From JBECKQ01 sp040235375 (GTDB lineage Bacteria > Planctomycetota > Phycisphaerae > UBA1845), in the NCBI GenBank assembly GCA_040235375.1, contig JBECKQ010000166.1, positions 1 through 10,074 of the forward strand: a DNA stretch of 10,074 bases. The letters are read 5' to 3'. How positions within the stretch are numbered: position 1 is the first letter of the stretch; each line of letters opens with the position of its first letter. The position numbers were made by a program, and so were the translations under genes. This document shows positions 1-7,403 of the stretch, one piece after another. The notes beneath the pieces are model-generated. The model had not been told where the DNA came from. It ran no database searches and saw only the letters and a program-made list of their open reading frames with translations.

Positions 1-501
1 AAAGCCAAGGGACTGCACCAGGCGGTCATGTTCCACGACGTTCGCTGGGGTGGCGATCATGACGGGCGGTTCGTGTGGGTGCTGCTGAACTCCGGCTCCA
101 GCGGCGCGTATGCGTTCAACCACAACCCCGAGGCGCTGTGCGGGGTCCACTCCTACCGGCAGCCGGCCGGCTATTTCCCCGTACCCGGCGGCACGTTCAC
201 AGGCGAGAGCCTGCCCGGCGAGGTCACCTGGTCGCGGGCCTACATCAAAGGGGGAGCGTTGTGGATGGACGTTGGTCGGGGTGAGGTGATCAAGCTCCCG
301 GACAACAAGCGCGATGCATGGTGGGAGGGAACGACGCGCCAGTGGCCTTTCATGGCCGCTGATCTTGGCGTGCGCCGGGACACCATCATGGCCCACTACC
401 TGAGCAACCACATCGCCGTTGCTTACGGCGACATCTTCTCCGAAATGGTCGCCGCGAGTCAGTCGCTCGGCTTCAGGGTTCGCGTGCTGGGAAAGCTCTG
501 A
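1..501 (+). CDS. L-fucose/L-arabinose isomerase family protein, C-terminal part (5' end outside window)
   Basis: The reading frame is open from the first base to the TGA at 499-501, so this is the last 166 residues of a longer protein; the ATG at 28 is internal. I recognise the C-terminal region of the FucI/AraA-type ketol isomerases, which convert an aldose such as L-fucose, D-arabinose or L-arabinose to its ketose in the cytoplasm using Mn2+. FHDVRW (31-48) corresponds to ADVRTYW of E. coli FucI, whose Asp is a metal ligand. LNSGSSGAY matches the INSGSAA stretch. The SYRQPAGYFPVPGGTFT and PGEVTWSRAY stretches follow the FucI C-terminal beta domain. SNHI (His at 409-411) corresponds to ANHG, which carries the FucI metal-ligand His. 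Exact substrate cannot be read from this part. The next gene, a pentulose kinase, starts one base after the stop, so the two are almost certainly co-transcribed and act in sequence. Confidence 0.85.
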   Translation, partial: KAKGLHQAVMFHDVRWGGDHDGRFVWVLLNSGSSGAYAFNHNPEALCGVHSYRQPAGYFPVPGGTFTGESLPGEVTWSRAYIKGGALWMDVGRGEVIKLPDNKRDAWWEGTTRQWPFMAADLGVRRDTIMAHYLSNHIAVAYGDIFSEMVAASQSLGFRVRVLGKL

Positions 502-502
502 C

Positions 503-2173
503 ATGCTCGACGCAAAACGCTGCTACATCGGTATCGACGTCGGCACCGGCAGCGCCCGCGCCGGTGTGTTCGATGCGCTCGGCAGAATGGTCAGCGCGGT
601 CACCATGGAGATTCGCATCTGGCGGCCGGAAACAGATTTCGTTGAGCAGTCGTCGGATGATATCTGGCAGGCCGTGAGCGCGGCGATCAGGCAGGCACTA
701 TCCGATGCGGCCATCGACCCGGGTCGCGTGAGCGGCATCGGTTTCGATGCCACGTGTTCGCTCGTCGTGCTGGATTCAAACGACCGGCCGGTCACCATCT
801 CGCCCACGGGGCAAGACGACCGGAACATCATCGTCTGGATGGATCACCGTGCCCTTGATCAAGCCGCCCGGATCAATGCCGTCGGTCACGGGGTGCTCCG
901 GTACGTCGGCGGCACCATCTCCCCGGAGATGCAGACGCCGAAGCTCCTCTGGCTCAAGGAGAACCTGCCGCAGACCTGGCGGCGTGCCGCTCGCTTTTTT
1001 GACCTGCCGGACTTTCTGGTCTACCGCGCCACCGGCCACGACACGCGGTCGTTATGCTCCACCGTCTGCAAGTGGACGTACCTCGGCCACGAGGAAGGGC
1101 TCACTCCGGATGGCGTTGGTCGCTGGGAGGAAGGCTACTTCAGGCGGATTGACCTGGGCGATCTGGTTGACGAGGACTTCCGCCGTATTGGTCAGCGCGT
1201 CCGCCCCATAGGCGAGTCGGTCGGCGGCGGGCTGACGCCGCCGGCGGCCGCGGATCTCGGCCTTTCCGCCGGTACACCGGTAGGTGTCTCCCTGATCGAC
1301 GCGCACGCCGGAGGCGTGGGCATGTTCGGGGCTTCCGCCAAGGCCGAAAAGCTCAGCGAAGCGGACCTGGAGAAAAGCCTCGCGTTGATCGGCGGTACGT
1401 CGTCATGCCACATGGCGGTTTCGACCGAGCCGCGCTTTATCCCGGGTGTGTGGGGTCCATACTATTCTGCGATGCTCCCCGGCATGTGGCTTACCGAGGG
1501 CGGACAGTCCGCGACCGGTGCTCTCATCGACCACGTGATTTTCTCGCACTCCGCCGCGGCCCCGCTCCAGGAGGAATCGCGCAGGGCGGGCAGATCAGTC
1601 TACGAGTTGCTCAACGAGCGCATCGAATGCTTGGCCGCAAAGGTGAGGTTCCCGGCCGAACTCACGCGGGACCTGCACGTGCTGCCCTATTATCACGGGA
1701 ACCGCTCCCCGCGCGCCGACGCCACGCTTCGCGGGATGGTCTCCGGGCTCTCGCTCGGCGAGACGGTCGATGACCTTGCCTTGCTGTATCTCGCTGCCAT
1801 CCAGGCGATCGCCCAGGGCACGCGCCACATCGTCGAGACGCTGAACGATCATGGCTATCGCATCGAGACCATCTTGGCGTGCGGCGGCGGCACGAAGAAC
1901 CCGGTCTTTCTCGGCGAGCACGCGGACATCACGGGCTGTCGCATTGTTCTTCCTGAAGAACCGGAAGCGGTCCTCCTCGGCTCCGCCATCGTGGGCGCCG
2001 TTGCGGCCGGTGATTTTGCCTCGGTATTCGACGCTATGGCGGTGATGAGTCACGCGGGAGAGATCATCGAGCCGGCCGGCGGAGCAGTTTCAGCCTACCA
2101 CGAAGCGAAACGCGAGGTTTTCCATCGCATGTACGACGATTTCATCGCGTACCGTTCGCTCATGAATCGGTGA
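503..2173 (+). CDS. FGGY-family pentulose kinase, D-ribulokinase (human FGGY/YDR109C) type
   Basis: Complete 556-residue kinase expected to transfer phosphate from ATP to a ketopentose, most likely D-ribulose. I chose ATG 503 because the IGIDVGTGSAR phosphate-1 motif then starts at residue 9 and the start lies one base after the upstream stop (TGAcATG). An upstream in-frame ATG at 419 would only add sequence overlapping the isomerase in another frame. Visible motifs: GFDATCSLVVLD (80-91), WMDHRA (112-117), EMQTPKLLWLKENLP (142-156), FFDLPDFL (165-172), LIDAHAGGVG (264-273, Asp266 the likely catalytic base), GGTSSCHM (297-304), GVWGPYYSAM (315-324), EGGQSATGALIDH (332-344), HGNRSP (398-403), GGGTKNP (461-467) and EAVLLGSA (488-495). 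From memory these follow human FGGY nearly block for block, and the length (about 551 in human) agrees. Yeast YDR109C and human FGGY are reported D-ribulokinases; D-ribulose as substrate here is inference. L-ribulose or ribitol are alternatives. Confidence 0.93.
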   Translation: MLDAKRCYIGIDVGTGSARAGVFDALGRMVSAVTMEIRIWRPETDFVEQSSDDIWQAVSAAIRQALSDAAIDPGRVSGIGFDATCSLVVLDSNDRPVTISPTGQDDRNIIVWMDHRALDQAARINAVGHGVLRYVGGTISPEMQTPKLLWLKENLPQTWRRAARFFDLPDFLVYRATGHDTRSLCSTVCKWTYLGHEEGLTPDGVGRWEEGYFRRIDLGDLVDEDFRRIGQRVRPIGESVGGGLTPPAAADLGLSAGTPVGVSLIDAHAGGVGMFGASAKAEKLSEADLEKSLALIGGTSSCHMAVSTEPRFIPGVWGPYYSAMLPGMWLTEGGQSATGALIDHVIFSHSAAAPLQEESRRAGRSVYELLNERIECLAAKVRFPAELTRDLHVLPYYHGNRSPRADATLRGMVSGLSLGETVDDLALLYLAAIQAIAQGTRHIVETLNDHGYRIETILACGGGTKNPVFLGEHADITGCRIVLPEEPEAVLLGSAIVGAVAAGDFASVFDAMAVMSHAGEIIEPAGGAVSAYHEAKREVFHRMYDDFIAYRSLMNR

Positions 2174-2296
2174 CCCTTTTCCAGCCGGGAGGGTGGTCCG
2201 CACATCAGTCGCCCCTCTTTGCCTCTCGGGAACAAACTCCTCTAAGATGGAACATGCGGCGGTCGGTTACAATCCCGAGATCCTGAACGCTCACAG

Positions 2297-2322
2297 GTCG
2301 CGGTCCGTACACAGGACGCGAC
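2297..2322. promoter_or_regulatory. Imperfect hairpin/dyad in the leader of the glycosidase gene
   Basis: In the 179-bp gap between the kinase and the glycosidase, GTCGC-g-GTCC (2297-2306) can pair with GGAC-GCGAC (2314-2322), giving nine base pairs with one bulged G and a 7-nt loop. It ends 18 bases before the AGGGA ribosome binding site (2341-2345). It could be an operator dyad or a leader RNA hairpin. No T-tract follows, so a terminator is unlikely. The rest of the gap holds no gene and no convincing -35/-10 pair. Confidence 0.3.
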
Positions 2323-2352
2323 AACGAAACCCCAAACCCAAGGGAACACGCG

Positions 2353-4566
2353 ATGGCACTGAGGGCTGAAATCGGTCTCGTTCGGGGTCGCCCGATGCTC
2401 CTGCTTAACGGCGAGCCAACCGGTGAGTTCTGGTGCTTCGGCGATCCTAACGCGATCGCTGATTTTACCGCTGCGCAGATCCGCATCTGCCAATTTCCCG
2501 TGCCCTCGCCCTCCTGGTGGACAGGAGAGAACGCTTACGACTTTGCCGCGCTGGACTCCAAGGTGAGAGCTTTTCTGCGGGGCGCGCCGCGCGTTCTGCT
2601 GATGCCGCGCGTCACTTTCGGCTTCCGGGGAGAGGGCTGGTGGGCCCGGGCGCATCCGGAGGAGATCTCCTGCGCACGCAATCTCAACGGTGACACCGTG
2701 CCATTGCCACCGGGAGGTAGCGCGATTCCCGTGGAATGCCTGTTCTCGGCCGGCTCGACGCGGTGGGCTGACGACGCCGGCGAGGCCTTGGGAGCCTTCG
2801 TCACCCGTTGCGAAAGCATGTGGCCGGACAACATCATCGGATACCAGATCGGCGGCGGGATTTCCGCGGAGTGGTTCCGCTGGTGGAATTTCGCAGAGGA
2901 CGTGTACGAAGACTATTCTCCCGCCGCGGTGCGCTTTTTTCGAGAGTTTCTCCGGCAGCGCTACGGGCATGACGCCGCTCTGCAGCAGGCCTGGCAGCGG
3001 CCAGATGTCACACTCGCCGAGGTCGAGGTGCCTGCTCCACAGCAGTTGCACCGACCCCAGTTGGGCTTTTTTAGGGATCCCGCGCGAGAGCGCGCGGTTA
3101 TCGACTGGCTCGACTGCCTGAGCACGGGTAATGCCGGGCAGCTCATGCACCTCGCCGCCGCCGCAAAAGGCGCGTGTGAGGGGGCGAAGCTCGTCGGTGC
3201 GTTCTTCGGGTACTTCTGGCCACACTGGAATACGCAGAATCCGGCTCGTAGCGGACATCTGCATCTAAGCCGACTGGTGAATTGCCCGGACATCGATTTC
3301 ATCAGCTGCCCATATCACTACGACAACCGAGGCGTGACCGGCGTTCACCACGCTCAGACCGTTCCGCAGACCATCGAGCGCGCCGGCAAACTGCATCTGA
3401 CGGAAATCGATACGGCCACCCATTTGACCAGGCCGGAACATCGGGGCCGGCCATGGTTCGCACAGGCGGCGAAGAACCGTGCCGAGAGCCTGGCGATGCT
3501 GCGACGGGACGCCGCCTCCGTGTTGGGCACCGCCGGCACGGGATGGTGGATGGACCTGCGGCTGGAGCGGTGGTACGCCGACGTTCCCATCCAAGCCACG
3601 GTGGCCGCGTTGCAGCAGTTGGCGCAGCAATTGGGAAATCAGCAGGCACCTTCGCACGCTGAAGTGGCGCTCGTCATCGACGACGAAAGCTACGCCTATT
3701 GCAGCCTGCACAGTCCGCTAAACCAGTTCTTCACCGCGTTGCCGAGGCAGTGCCTATGGAGCGATCTTGGCTTCCCCCTTGACACGCTGCTGCTTTCCGA
3801 GGTGGGCCAGGTGCGCCGGTACCGCGTTTACGTGTTCCTCAACGCGTGGCATGTGGGGCCGAACCGCCGGTCGGCATTGCTACACCACATCCGCCAGCCG
3901 GGCGTAACGGCGATCTGGTTCTATGGAGCCGGATTCCTCGGCGGCCCGGAGGGAGACGCTGGCACATCTGACCTGGTGGGCATGCGTATCAAGTGTGTGG
4001 CCGGGGCAGCGCGGCCGGAGATTGAGCTCTTATCAGACTGGCGCGAACGACTGGGGCACAATCGGCCGGGCGAGGCGATTCGCTACGGCGCCCGGCTTGA
4101 CGGGGCCGTGACCGCCTGGCTCTTGCGCGGTGAAAGCTGGCGCTGGGACGTGGAGGTCTCGCCGTATTTCGTCGTCGAAGATCCGCGGGTCCTGGTCCTT
4201 GGCCATTACACGGCGACCGCCAAGGTGGGTCTCGCCGTTCTGGAAAAAGACGGCTGGTCAAGTGTCTACAGCGCGGCGCCGCTCCTGCCGGGTGCCCTGT
4301 TGCGCGCGGTCGCCGAAGGGGCGGGCGTGCACCTGTACACGCCGACCGGCTGCAGCGTGCGCCATCGGGGACCGCTGCTATCCGTAACTGCCAGCACGGC
4401 GGGTACCTGGGAGGTGTCCGCTCCCGCGGGTGGCGAGCTCATCCCCTTGCACAGTGATGCGGCAACCGGCCATGATGATTGGCAGACCGCGGCCAGCCCG
4501 ACAGGGATATTCGCAGCGCGAGCAGGGCAAACGCAGTTCTTTTGGTGCCACGGCGCGGAGCGTTAA
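2353..4566 (+). CDS. GH42-like (clan GH-A) glycoside hydrolase, putative beta-galactosidase
   Basis: 737-residue protein with the layout of GH42-like glycosidases: an N-terminal TIM barrel (about 1-410), a Rossmann/amidotransferase-like middle domain (about 435-560, beginning AEVALVIDDESYAYCS) and a C-terminal beta region. The likely acid/base is Glu173 in GYQIGGGISAEWF (163-175), at the expected end of strand 4, and the likely nucleophile is Glu351 in LHLTEIDTATHL (348-359), at strand 7. DIDFISCPYHYDNR (313-326) precedes it as in related barrels. These assignments are by motif position, not alignment. I see no signal peptide (the start is MALRAEIGLVRGRP), so it probably acts in the cytoplasm on imported oligosaccharides. 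AGGGA at 2341-2345, seven bases before ATG 2353, fixes the start. Galactokinase lies 62 bp downstream, which favours a galactoside substrate. The exact GH family is uncertain; it is clearly divergent from classical GH42. Confidence 0.75.
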   Translation: MALRAEIGLVRGRPMLLLNGEPTGEFWCFGDPNAIADFTAAQIRICQFPVPSPSWWTGENAYDFAALDSKVRAFLRGAPRVLLMPRVTFGFRGEGWWARAHPEEISCARNLNGDTVPLPPGGSAIPVECLFSAGSTRWADDAGEALGAFVTRCESMWPDNIIGYQIGGGISAEWFRWWNFAEDVYEDYSPAAVRFFREFLRQRYGHDAALQQAWQRPDVTLAEVEVPAPQQLHRPQLGFFRDPARERAVIDWLDCLSTGNAGQLMHLAAAAKGACEGAKLVGAFFGYFWPHWNTQNPARSGHLHLSRLVNCPDIDFISCPYHYDNRGVTGVHHAQTVPQTIERAGKLHLTEIDTATHLTRPEHRGRPWFAQAAKNRAESLAMLRRDAASVLGTAGTGWWMDLRLERWYADVPIQATVAALQQLAQQLGNQQAPSHAEVALVIDDESYAYCSLHSPLNQFFTALPRQCLWSDLGFPLDTLLLSEVGQVRRYRVYVFLNAWHVGPNRRSALLHHIRQPGVTAIWFYGAGFLGGPEGDAGTSDLVGMRIKCVAGAARPEIELLSDWRERLGHNRPGEAIRYGARLDGAVTAWLLRGESWRWDVEVSPYFVVEDPRVLVLGHYTATAKVGLAVLEKDGWSSVYSAAPLLPGALLRAVAEGAGVHLYTPTGCSVRHRGPLLSVTASTAGTWEVSAPAGGELIPLHSDAATGHDDWQTAASPTGIFAARAGQTQFFWCHGAER

Positions 4567-4628
4567 ACTGTGGTGCCCTTGCGGAGGTATCCCGCGAGCC
4601 CTTCGGTCTTGAACCGGCGCCAGACCAC

Positions 4629-5792
4629 ATGAGCAAGATCAAGAGCACAGTCGAGATCTTTGCCGATCGTTTCGGCGAGCCGCCGGCGGTATTGGCCCGG
4701 GCGCCCGGAAGGGTCAATCTGATCGGCGAGCATACCGACTACAACGAAGGCTTCGTCTTGCCATTTGCGATTGACCGAGGTATCGAGATTGCCGCCAGCC
4801 CCGCGCGAGGCGACCGAACCACCCTCTACTCCACTGTCTTCGACGAGTCGGTGTCGTTCGCTCACCGGCTCGGCGAGCGCTACGCCGAACGTCATTGGCA
4901 GAATTACGCAAGAGGCATCGTCGCGACGCTACGCGGCATGGGAATCGAGGTTCCGCCGGCGAATCTCGCCATCGGGGGAGACCTGCCCACCGGTGGAGGA
5001 TTGAGCAGTTCGGCGGCCCTCTGCATTGCCCTTGCCAAGGCATTGCTGAGTCTGTCGGAACGAGAAGTGGACGGCCTGACAATCGCCCGCGCCGCCCAGA
5101 CTGCGGAACGTGAGTTCGCCGGCACGCCCTGCGGTATCATGGACCAGTACGTCAGCGTGTTCGGCAAGGCGGAACATGCGCTGCTTATCGACTGCCGTGC
5201 GTTAACGCATCGCTACGTCCCGGTTTGCCTGGCAGGCTTCGAATTCCTCATTCTCCCCAGCGGCGTCAAGCACGAGCTTTCTGAGGGGGGTTACGAGCGC
5301 CGCGTCACCGAGTGCGTCGAGGCCGTGCAGGGTCTCCGCAGGATCGACCCGACGATCAGGGCTCTGCGCGACGTCACGGCATCGAGCCTGGCTGATGCCG
5401 GGAACGCGCTATCGCCCGTTGCCGCCAAACGTGCCCGCCACGTAGTCAGTGAAAACGAGCGCGTCCACCGCGCCGTTTCGGCATTGAAAGACATTCGCAT
5501 CGAGGATCTGGGCCGATTGCTGCTGGCCAGCCACGACTCCCTCCGCGACGATTACGAGGTCTCCTGTGCCGAGATCGAGCAGATCATGGCGGTCTTACGC
5601 AGCGATCGCCGGGTAATCGGCGCCCGCATGGTCGGCGGCGGTTTCGGTGGATCGATCCTCGCCATCACCCGCGAAGGCGCGCTGGCCGATCTGCGTGGCA
5701 TTCTCGGAGAGCTGGATCATCCACGATGCCCCGCGGTAATAGACATTATCAGCGTCAAGCCGTCCGCAGGCGTCTGGTGTCGCGTACTCTAA
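4629..5792 (+). CDS. galK: Galactokinase (GHMP kinase family)
   Basis: Complete 387-residue galactokinase (E. coli GalK is 382), phosphorylating alpha-D-galactose to galactose 1-phosphate as the first committed step of the Leloir pathway in the cytoplasm. The galactokinase signature GRVNLIGEHTDYNEG is at 27-41, with Arg28 a predicted catalytic residue. GHMP motif 2 is GGDLPTGGGLSSSAAL (116-131). The catalytic base is Asp172 in CGIMDQYVS. GVKHELSEGGYERRV (212-226) and the C-terminal GHMP motif MVGGGFGGS (334-342) are intact. ATG 4629 fits the usual N-terminus; the frame is open further upstream (to 4479) but that part overlaps the glycosidase and has no family match. There is no clear ribosome binding site next to ATG 4629. 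A GGAGGT stands at 4583-4588, too far (about 40 bases) and with no start codon in this frame near it. Probably co-transcribed with the glycosidase. No galT or galE is in the window. Confidence 0.95.
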   Translation: MSKIKSTVEIFADRFGEPPAVLARAPGRVNLIGEHTDYNEGFVLPFAIDRGIEIAASPARGDRTTLYSTVFDESVSFAHRLGERYAERHWQNYARGIVATLRGMGIEVPPANLAIGGDLPTGGGLSSSAALCIALAKALLSLSEREVDGLTIARAAQTAEREFAGTPCGIMDQYVSVFGKAEHALLIDCRALTHRYVPVCLAGFEFLILPSGVKHELSEGGYERRVTECVEAVQGLRRIDPTIRALRDVTASSLADAGNALSPVAAKRARHVVSENERVHRAVSALKDIRIEDLGRLLLASHDSLRDDYEVSCAEIEQIMAVLRSDRRVIGARMVGGGFGGSILAITREGALADLRGILGELDHPRCPAVIDIISVKPSAGVWCRVL

Positions 5793-5814
5793 CCGCATTG
5801 CGCTAAACTTCTGA

Positions 5815-5867
5815 AGTCACGAGGGGGCCGGATCTTCCGCCGGAAGCGACGGTGGACGCTCGTGACT
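5815..5867. terminator. Nested inverted repeat after galK, possible terminator
   Basis: AGTCACGAG (5815-5823) is the perfect reverse complement of CTCGTGACT (5859-5867). Inside lies a second stem, CTTCC (5834-5838) and GGAAG (5842-5846), with a 3-nt loop. The structure begins 22 bases after the galK stop, where a terminator would be expected, but no T-run follows on either strand. It could instead be an mRNA-end stabilising hairpin or a small repeat element. Confidence 0.35.
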
Positions 5868-5917
5868 GCGCAGGAACCGGTGTCTCCATGACCTCCACGG
5901 CGTGCGTCTCTCCACGG

Positions 5918-5946
5918 TTTTCGCGAAGCGCCCCGCACGCTATACT
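5918..5946 (+). promoter_or_regulatory. Candidate promoter for the epimerase gene
   Basis: TATACT at 5941-5946 is a good sigma70-like -10 hexamer (5 of 6 to TATAAT). The -35 region at a 17-bp spacing, TTTTCG (5918-5923), is poor. The predicted transcript would start near 5953, leaving a leader of about 65 nt before ATG 6019. It follows the galK hairpin, which fits a separate transcription unit. Confidence 0.3.
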
Positions 5947-6018
5947 CGCTTTCCGGCAGGGAACACTGCCGAGGTATCTGAAACGCCAAGGTCCTGGCGG
6001 TGACGAGCGAATCGCGGA

Positions 6019-6972
6019 ATGTGTGCGGTCGTGAAGACCCATCGAATCGAACGTGCGGTGATCGACGGCGTCGAGGAATGGCAACTCGCCTCTCCGGCGG
6101 GACTGTGCGCGTGCCTGCGCCCCACCGAGGACATGACATGCCGGTCGCTGTCGTTTCATCAGGAAGAGTATCTCTATCAGGCCGGTGTGCCGGGCGAACC
6201 GTTTCCGGGCGCGTTCTCAGCCGGCATTCGTTTTCTGCACCCGTGGGCGAATCGGCTGGATCGCGCAGGCTACGAGATCGGCGAGCGGCGCGTCGATTTT
6301 CTCCCGTCGTCCCAATTGGTGTATCTCGACGAACGGGGGTGCCCCCTTCACGGTCTCGTGCTCCACTCGTACGTCTGGAAAGTCACCGCGACCCGCGCTA
6401 CCGACACGGCTGCGGAGCTGATTGCGGAGCTGAGTTTTGCCAGCGACCATGAGGCATTCGCCGTTTATCCTTTCGCCCATCGGATCGAAATGCGCGTGCG
6501 TGCAAGCGGGAGCGATTTGCGCTTCGGCGTCACGATTCGCTCGACCGCAGACGACGGAGTTCCTGTGGCTGTCGGATTCCACCCGAATTTCGTTCTTCCG
6601 GGCGTCCCGCGGGCGAGTTGGTTACTCGAGGCGCCAGAGCGGAAGCGCATGCGCCTCGACGACCGACGGCTGCCGACCGGCGAGGCGGATCCCCTCCGGG
6701 CCTCCATCGCCCCTCTGGCCGACAACGCGATGGACGACCATTTCGTCGACCTGACCCTGCCAACGCAATGGGCGCTCATCGGTCGTGACCGTCGCATTGC
6801 GGTGACATTCATCAGTGGATTCCCGGCCGCGCAGGTCTTCGCGCCGGTTACTGCCGACCTTGTGGCGATCGAACCGATGGCAGCCCAAACGAATCCATTC
6901 ACGACGGGCACCTACCAAATGGCCCTGGCGGACAGGCCATTCCAGGCGTCGTTCCAAATCACCGTCGGGTGA
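6019..6972 (+). CDS. Aldose 1-epimerase (galactose mutarotase)-like protein
   Basis: Complete 317-residue member of the galactose mutarotase-like beta-sandwich family, which interconverts the alpha and beta anomers of aldoses, so that beta-galactose freed by a glycosidase becomes the alpha form galactokinase needs. Expected motifs are present: GIRFLHPWANRL (69-80, the substrate-binding Arg/Asn region), CPLHGLVLHSYVW (108-120, His111), VAVGFHPNFVLPG (183-195, likely catalytic acid His188) and LVAIEPMAAQTNPF (281-294, likely catalytic base Glu285). No signal peptide is seen, so it is probably cytoplasmic. ATG 6019 is used; GTG 6031 is an alternative, and neither has a strong ribosome binding site. 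It is set 226 bp from galK, so it may have its own promoter. The sequence is closer to the general aldose epimerase or YeaD/LacX-like branch than to E. coli GalM, so galactose as the substrate rests on context. Confidence 0.82.
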   Translation: MCAVVKTHRIERAVIDGVEEWQLASPAGLCACLRPTEDMTCRSLSFHQEEYLYQAGVPGEPFPGAFSAGIRFLHPWANRLDRAGYEIGERRVDFLPSSQLVYLDERGCPLHGLVLHSYVWKVTATRATDTAAELIAELSFASDHEAFAVYPFAHRIEMRVRASGSDLRFGVTIRSTADDGVPVAVGFHPNFVLPGVPRASWLLEAPERKRMRLDDRRLPTGEADPLRASIAPLADNAMDDHFVDLTLPTQWALIGRDRRIAVTFISGFPAAQVFAPVTADLVAIEPMAAQTNPFTTGTYQMALADRPFQASFQITVG

Positions 6973-6995
6973 CCGACTATCCGCATCCGCTTTAA

Positions 6996-7240
6996 GCGGG
7001 CGGTACGCCGTCCACCGAAAAGAGTGTTGCCGGCGTGAGGCGTTACCCCGCGGTCGGAACATGTGCTTTGGGCGACGCGGACTGTGACGGCAAGATCCGA
7101 CCAATGACTACGAGGCATTCCGATCGGAGCTCAATCGCCCGGGAGTTCCTGTGGATTGCCCCACTTTCGACTGGGACGAGGATGGCGACGTCGATCTACT
7201 GGACTTCGCCGCGTTTCAGGCCGTGTTCGCCACACTGTAG
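6996..7240 (+). pseudogene. Relic of a dockerin-type (double EF-hand) C-terminal domain, frameshifted
   Basis: Two calcium-loop motifs lie in tandem but in different frames. The first, GDADCDGKI, is read in the frame starting at 6996 (first Asp codon at 7074-7076). The second, DWDEDGDVDLLDFAAFQ (7169-7219), is read in another frame and ends VFATL at TAG 7238-7240. It has Asp at loop positions 1, 3, 5, 7, 9 and 12. Between them, NDYEAFRSEL continues in the second frame. From the first Ile codon (ends 7097) to the Asp expected at loop position 12 (7106) there are 8 bases instead of 9, so one deleted base restores a single frame. Such duplicated EF-hand/dockerin tails are common on secreted planctomycete proteins. 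The frame has a stop (TAA 6993-6995) just upstream and no body of a protein, so this is the leftover 3' end of a destroyed gene, unless the base change is a sequencing error and more is hidden. Confidence 0.7.
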
Positions 7241-7313
7241 CGGCTAGTCGATCAAGGCCAGCGGATATCCCTGGGCATGGAGAGTCCAATGATCTCATCG
7301 CTGCGTTCCGGTA

Positions 7314-7359
7314 CCGGTCGTTCAAACCCTCCGGGTCGTGAGCCCAATGAAGCGACCGG
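7314..7359. repeat. Inverted repeat, possible bidirectional terminator
   Basis: CCGGTCG-TTC (7314-7323) pairs with GAA-g-CGACCGG (7349-7359): ten base pairs with one bulged G and a 25-nt loop. It sits in the gap between the end of the + strand relic and the 3' end of the opposing anmK gene, a usual place for a shared terminator. It has no T-tract, and the loop is long, so this is tentative. Confidence 0.3.
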
Positions 7360-7378
7360 CTGGAAGTTCTTCCAAATC

Positions 7379-7403
7379 CGTAGATTATAGAAGTTATAAT
7401 ACG
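7379..7403. promoter_or_regulatory. AT-rich dyad with TATAAT on both strands
   Basis: ATTATA (7384-7389) and TATAAT (7395-7400) form a 6-bp inverted repeat with a 5-nt spacer. CGT (7379-7381) and ACG (7401-7403) add three outer pairs. Each arm is a perfect -10 hexamer, one per strand, facing away from each other. No good -35 hexamer is visible for either. It stands out from the surrounding GC-rich DNA. Confidence 0.25.

Noticed and set aside
2242..3264. 340-codon minus-strand frame opposite the glycosidase
   Set aside because: Antisense shadow in GC-rich DNA; the + strand frame has domain order, catalytic motifs and a ribosome binding site.
4583..4588. GGAGGT as the galK ribosome binding site
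   Set aside because: It is about 40 bases before ATG 4629, and there is no start codon in the galK frame at a usable distance from it.
5852..6034. 60-codon + strand frame between galK and the epimerase
   Set aside because: No ribosome binding site, starts inside the hairpin, overlaps the epimerase start and resembles no known peptide.
6987..6999. CCGCT-tta-AGCGG hairpin after the epimerase as a terminator
   Set aside because: Only five base pairs and no T-tract; common by chance in this composition.
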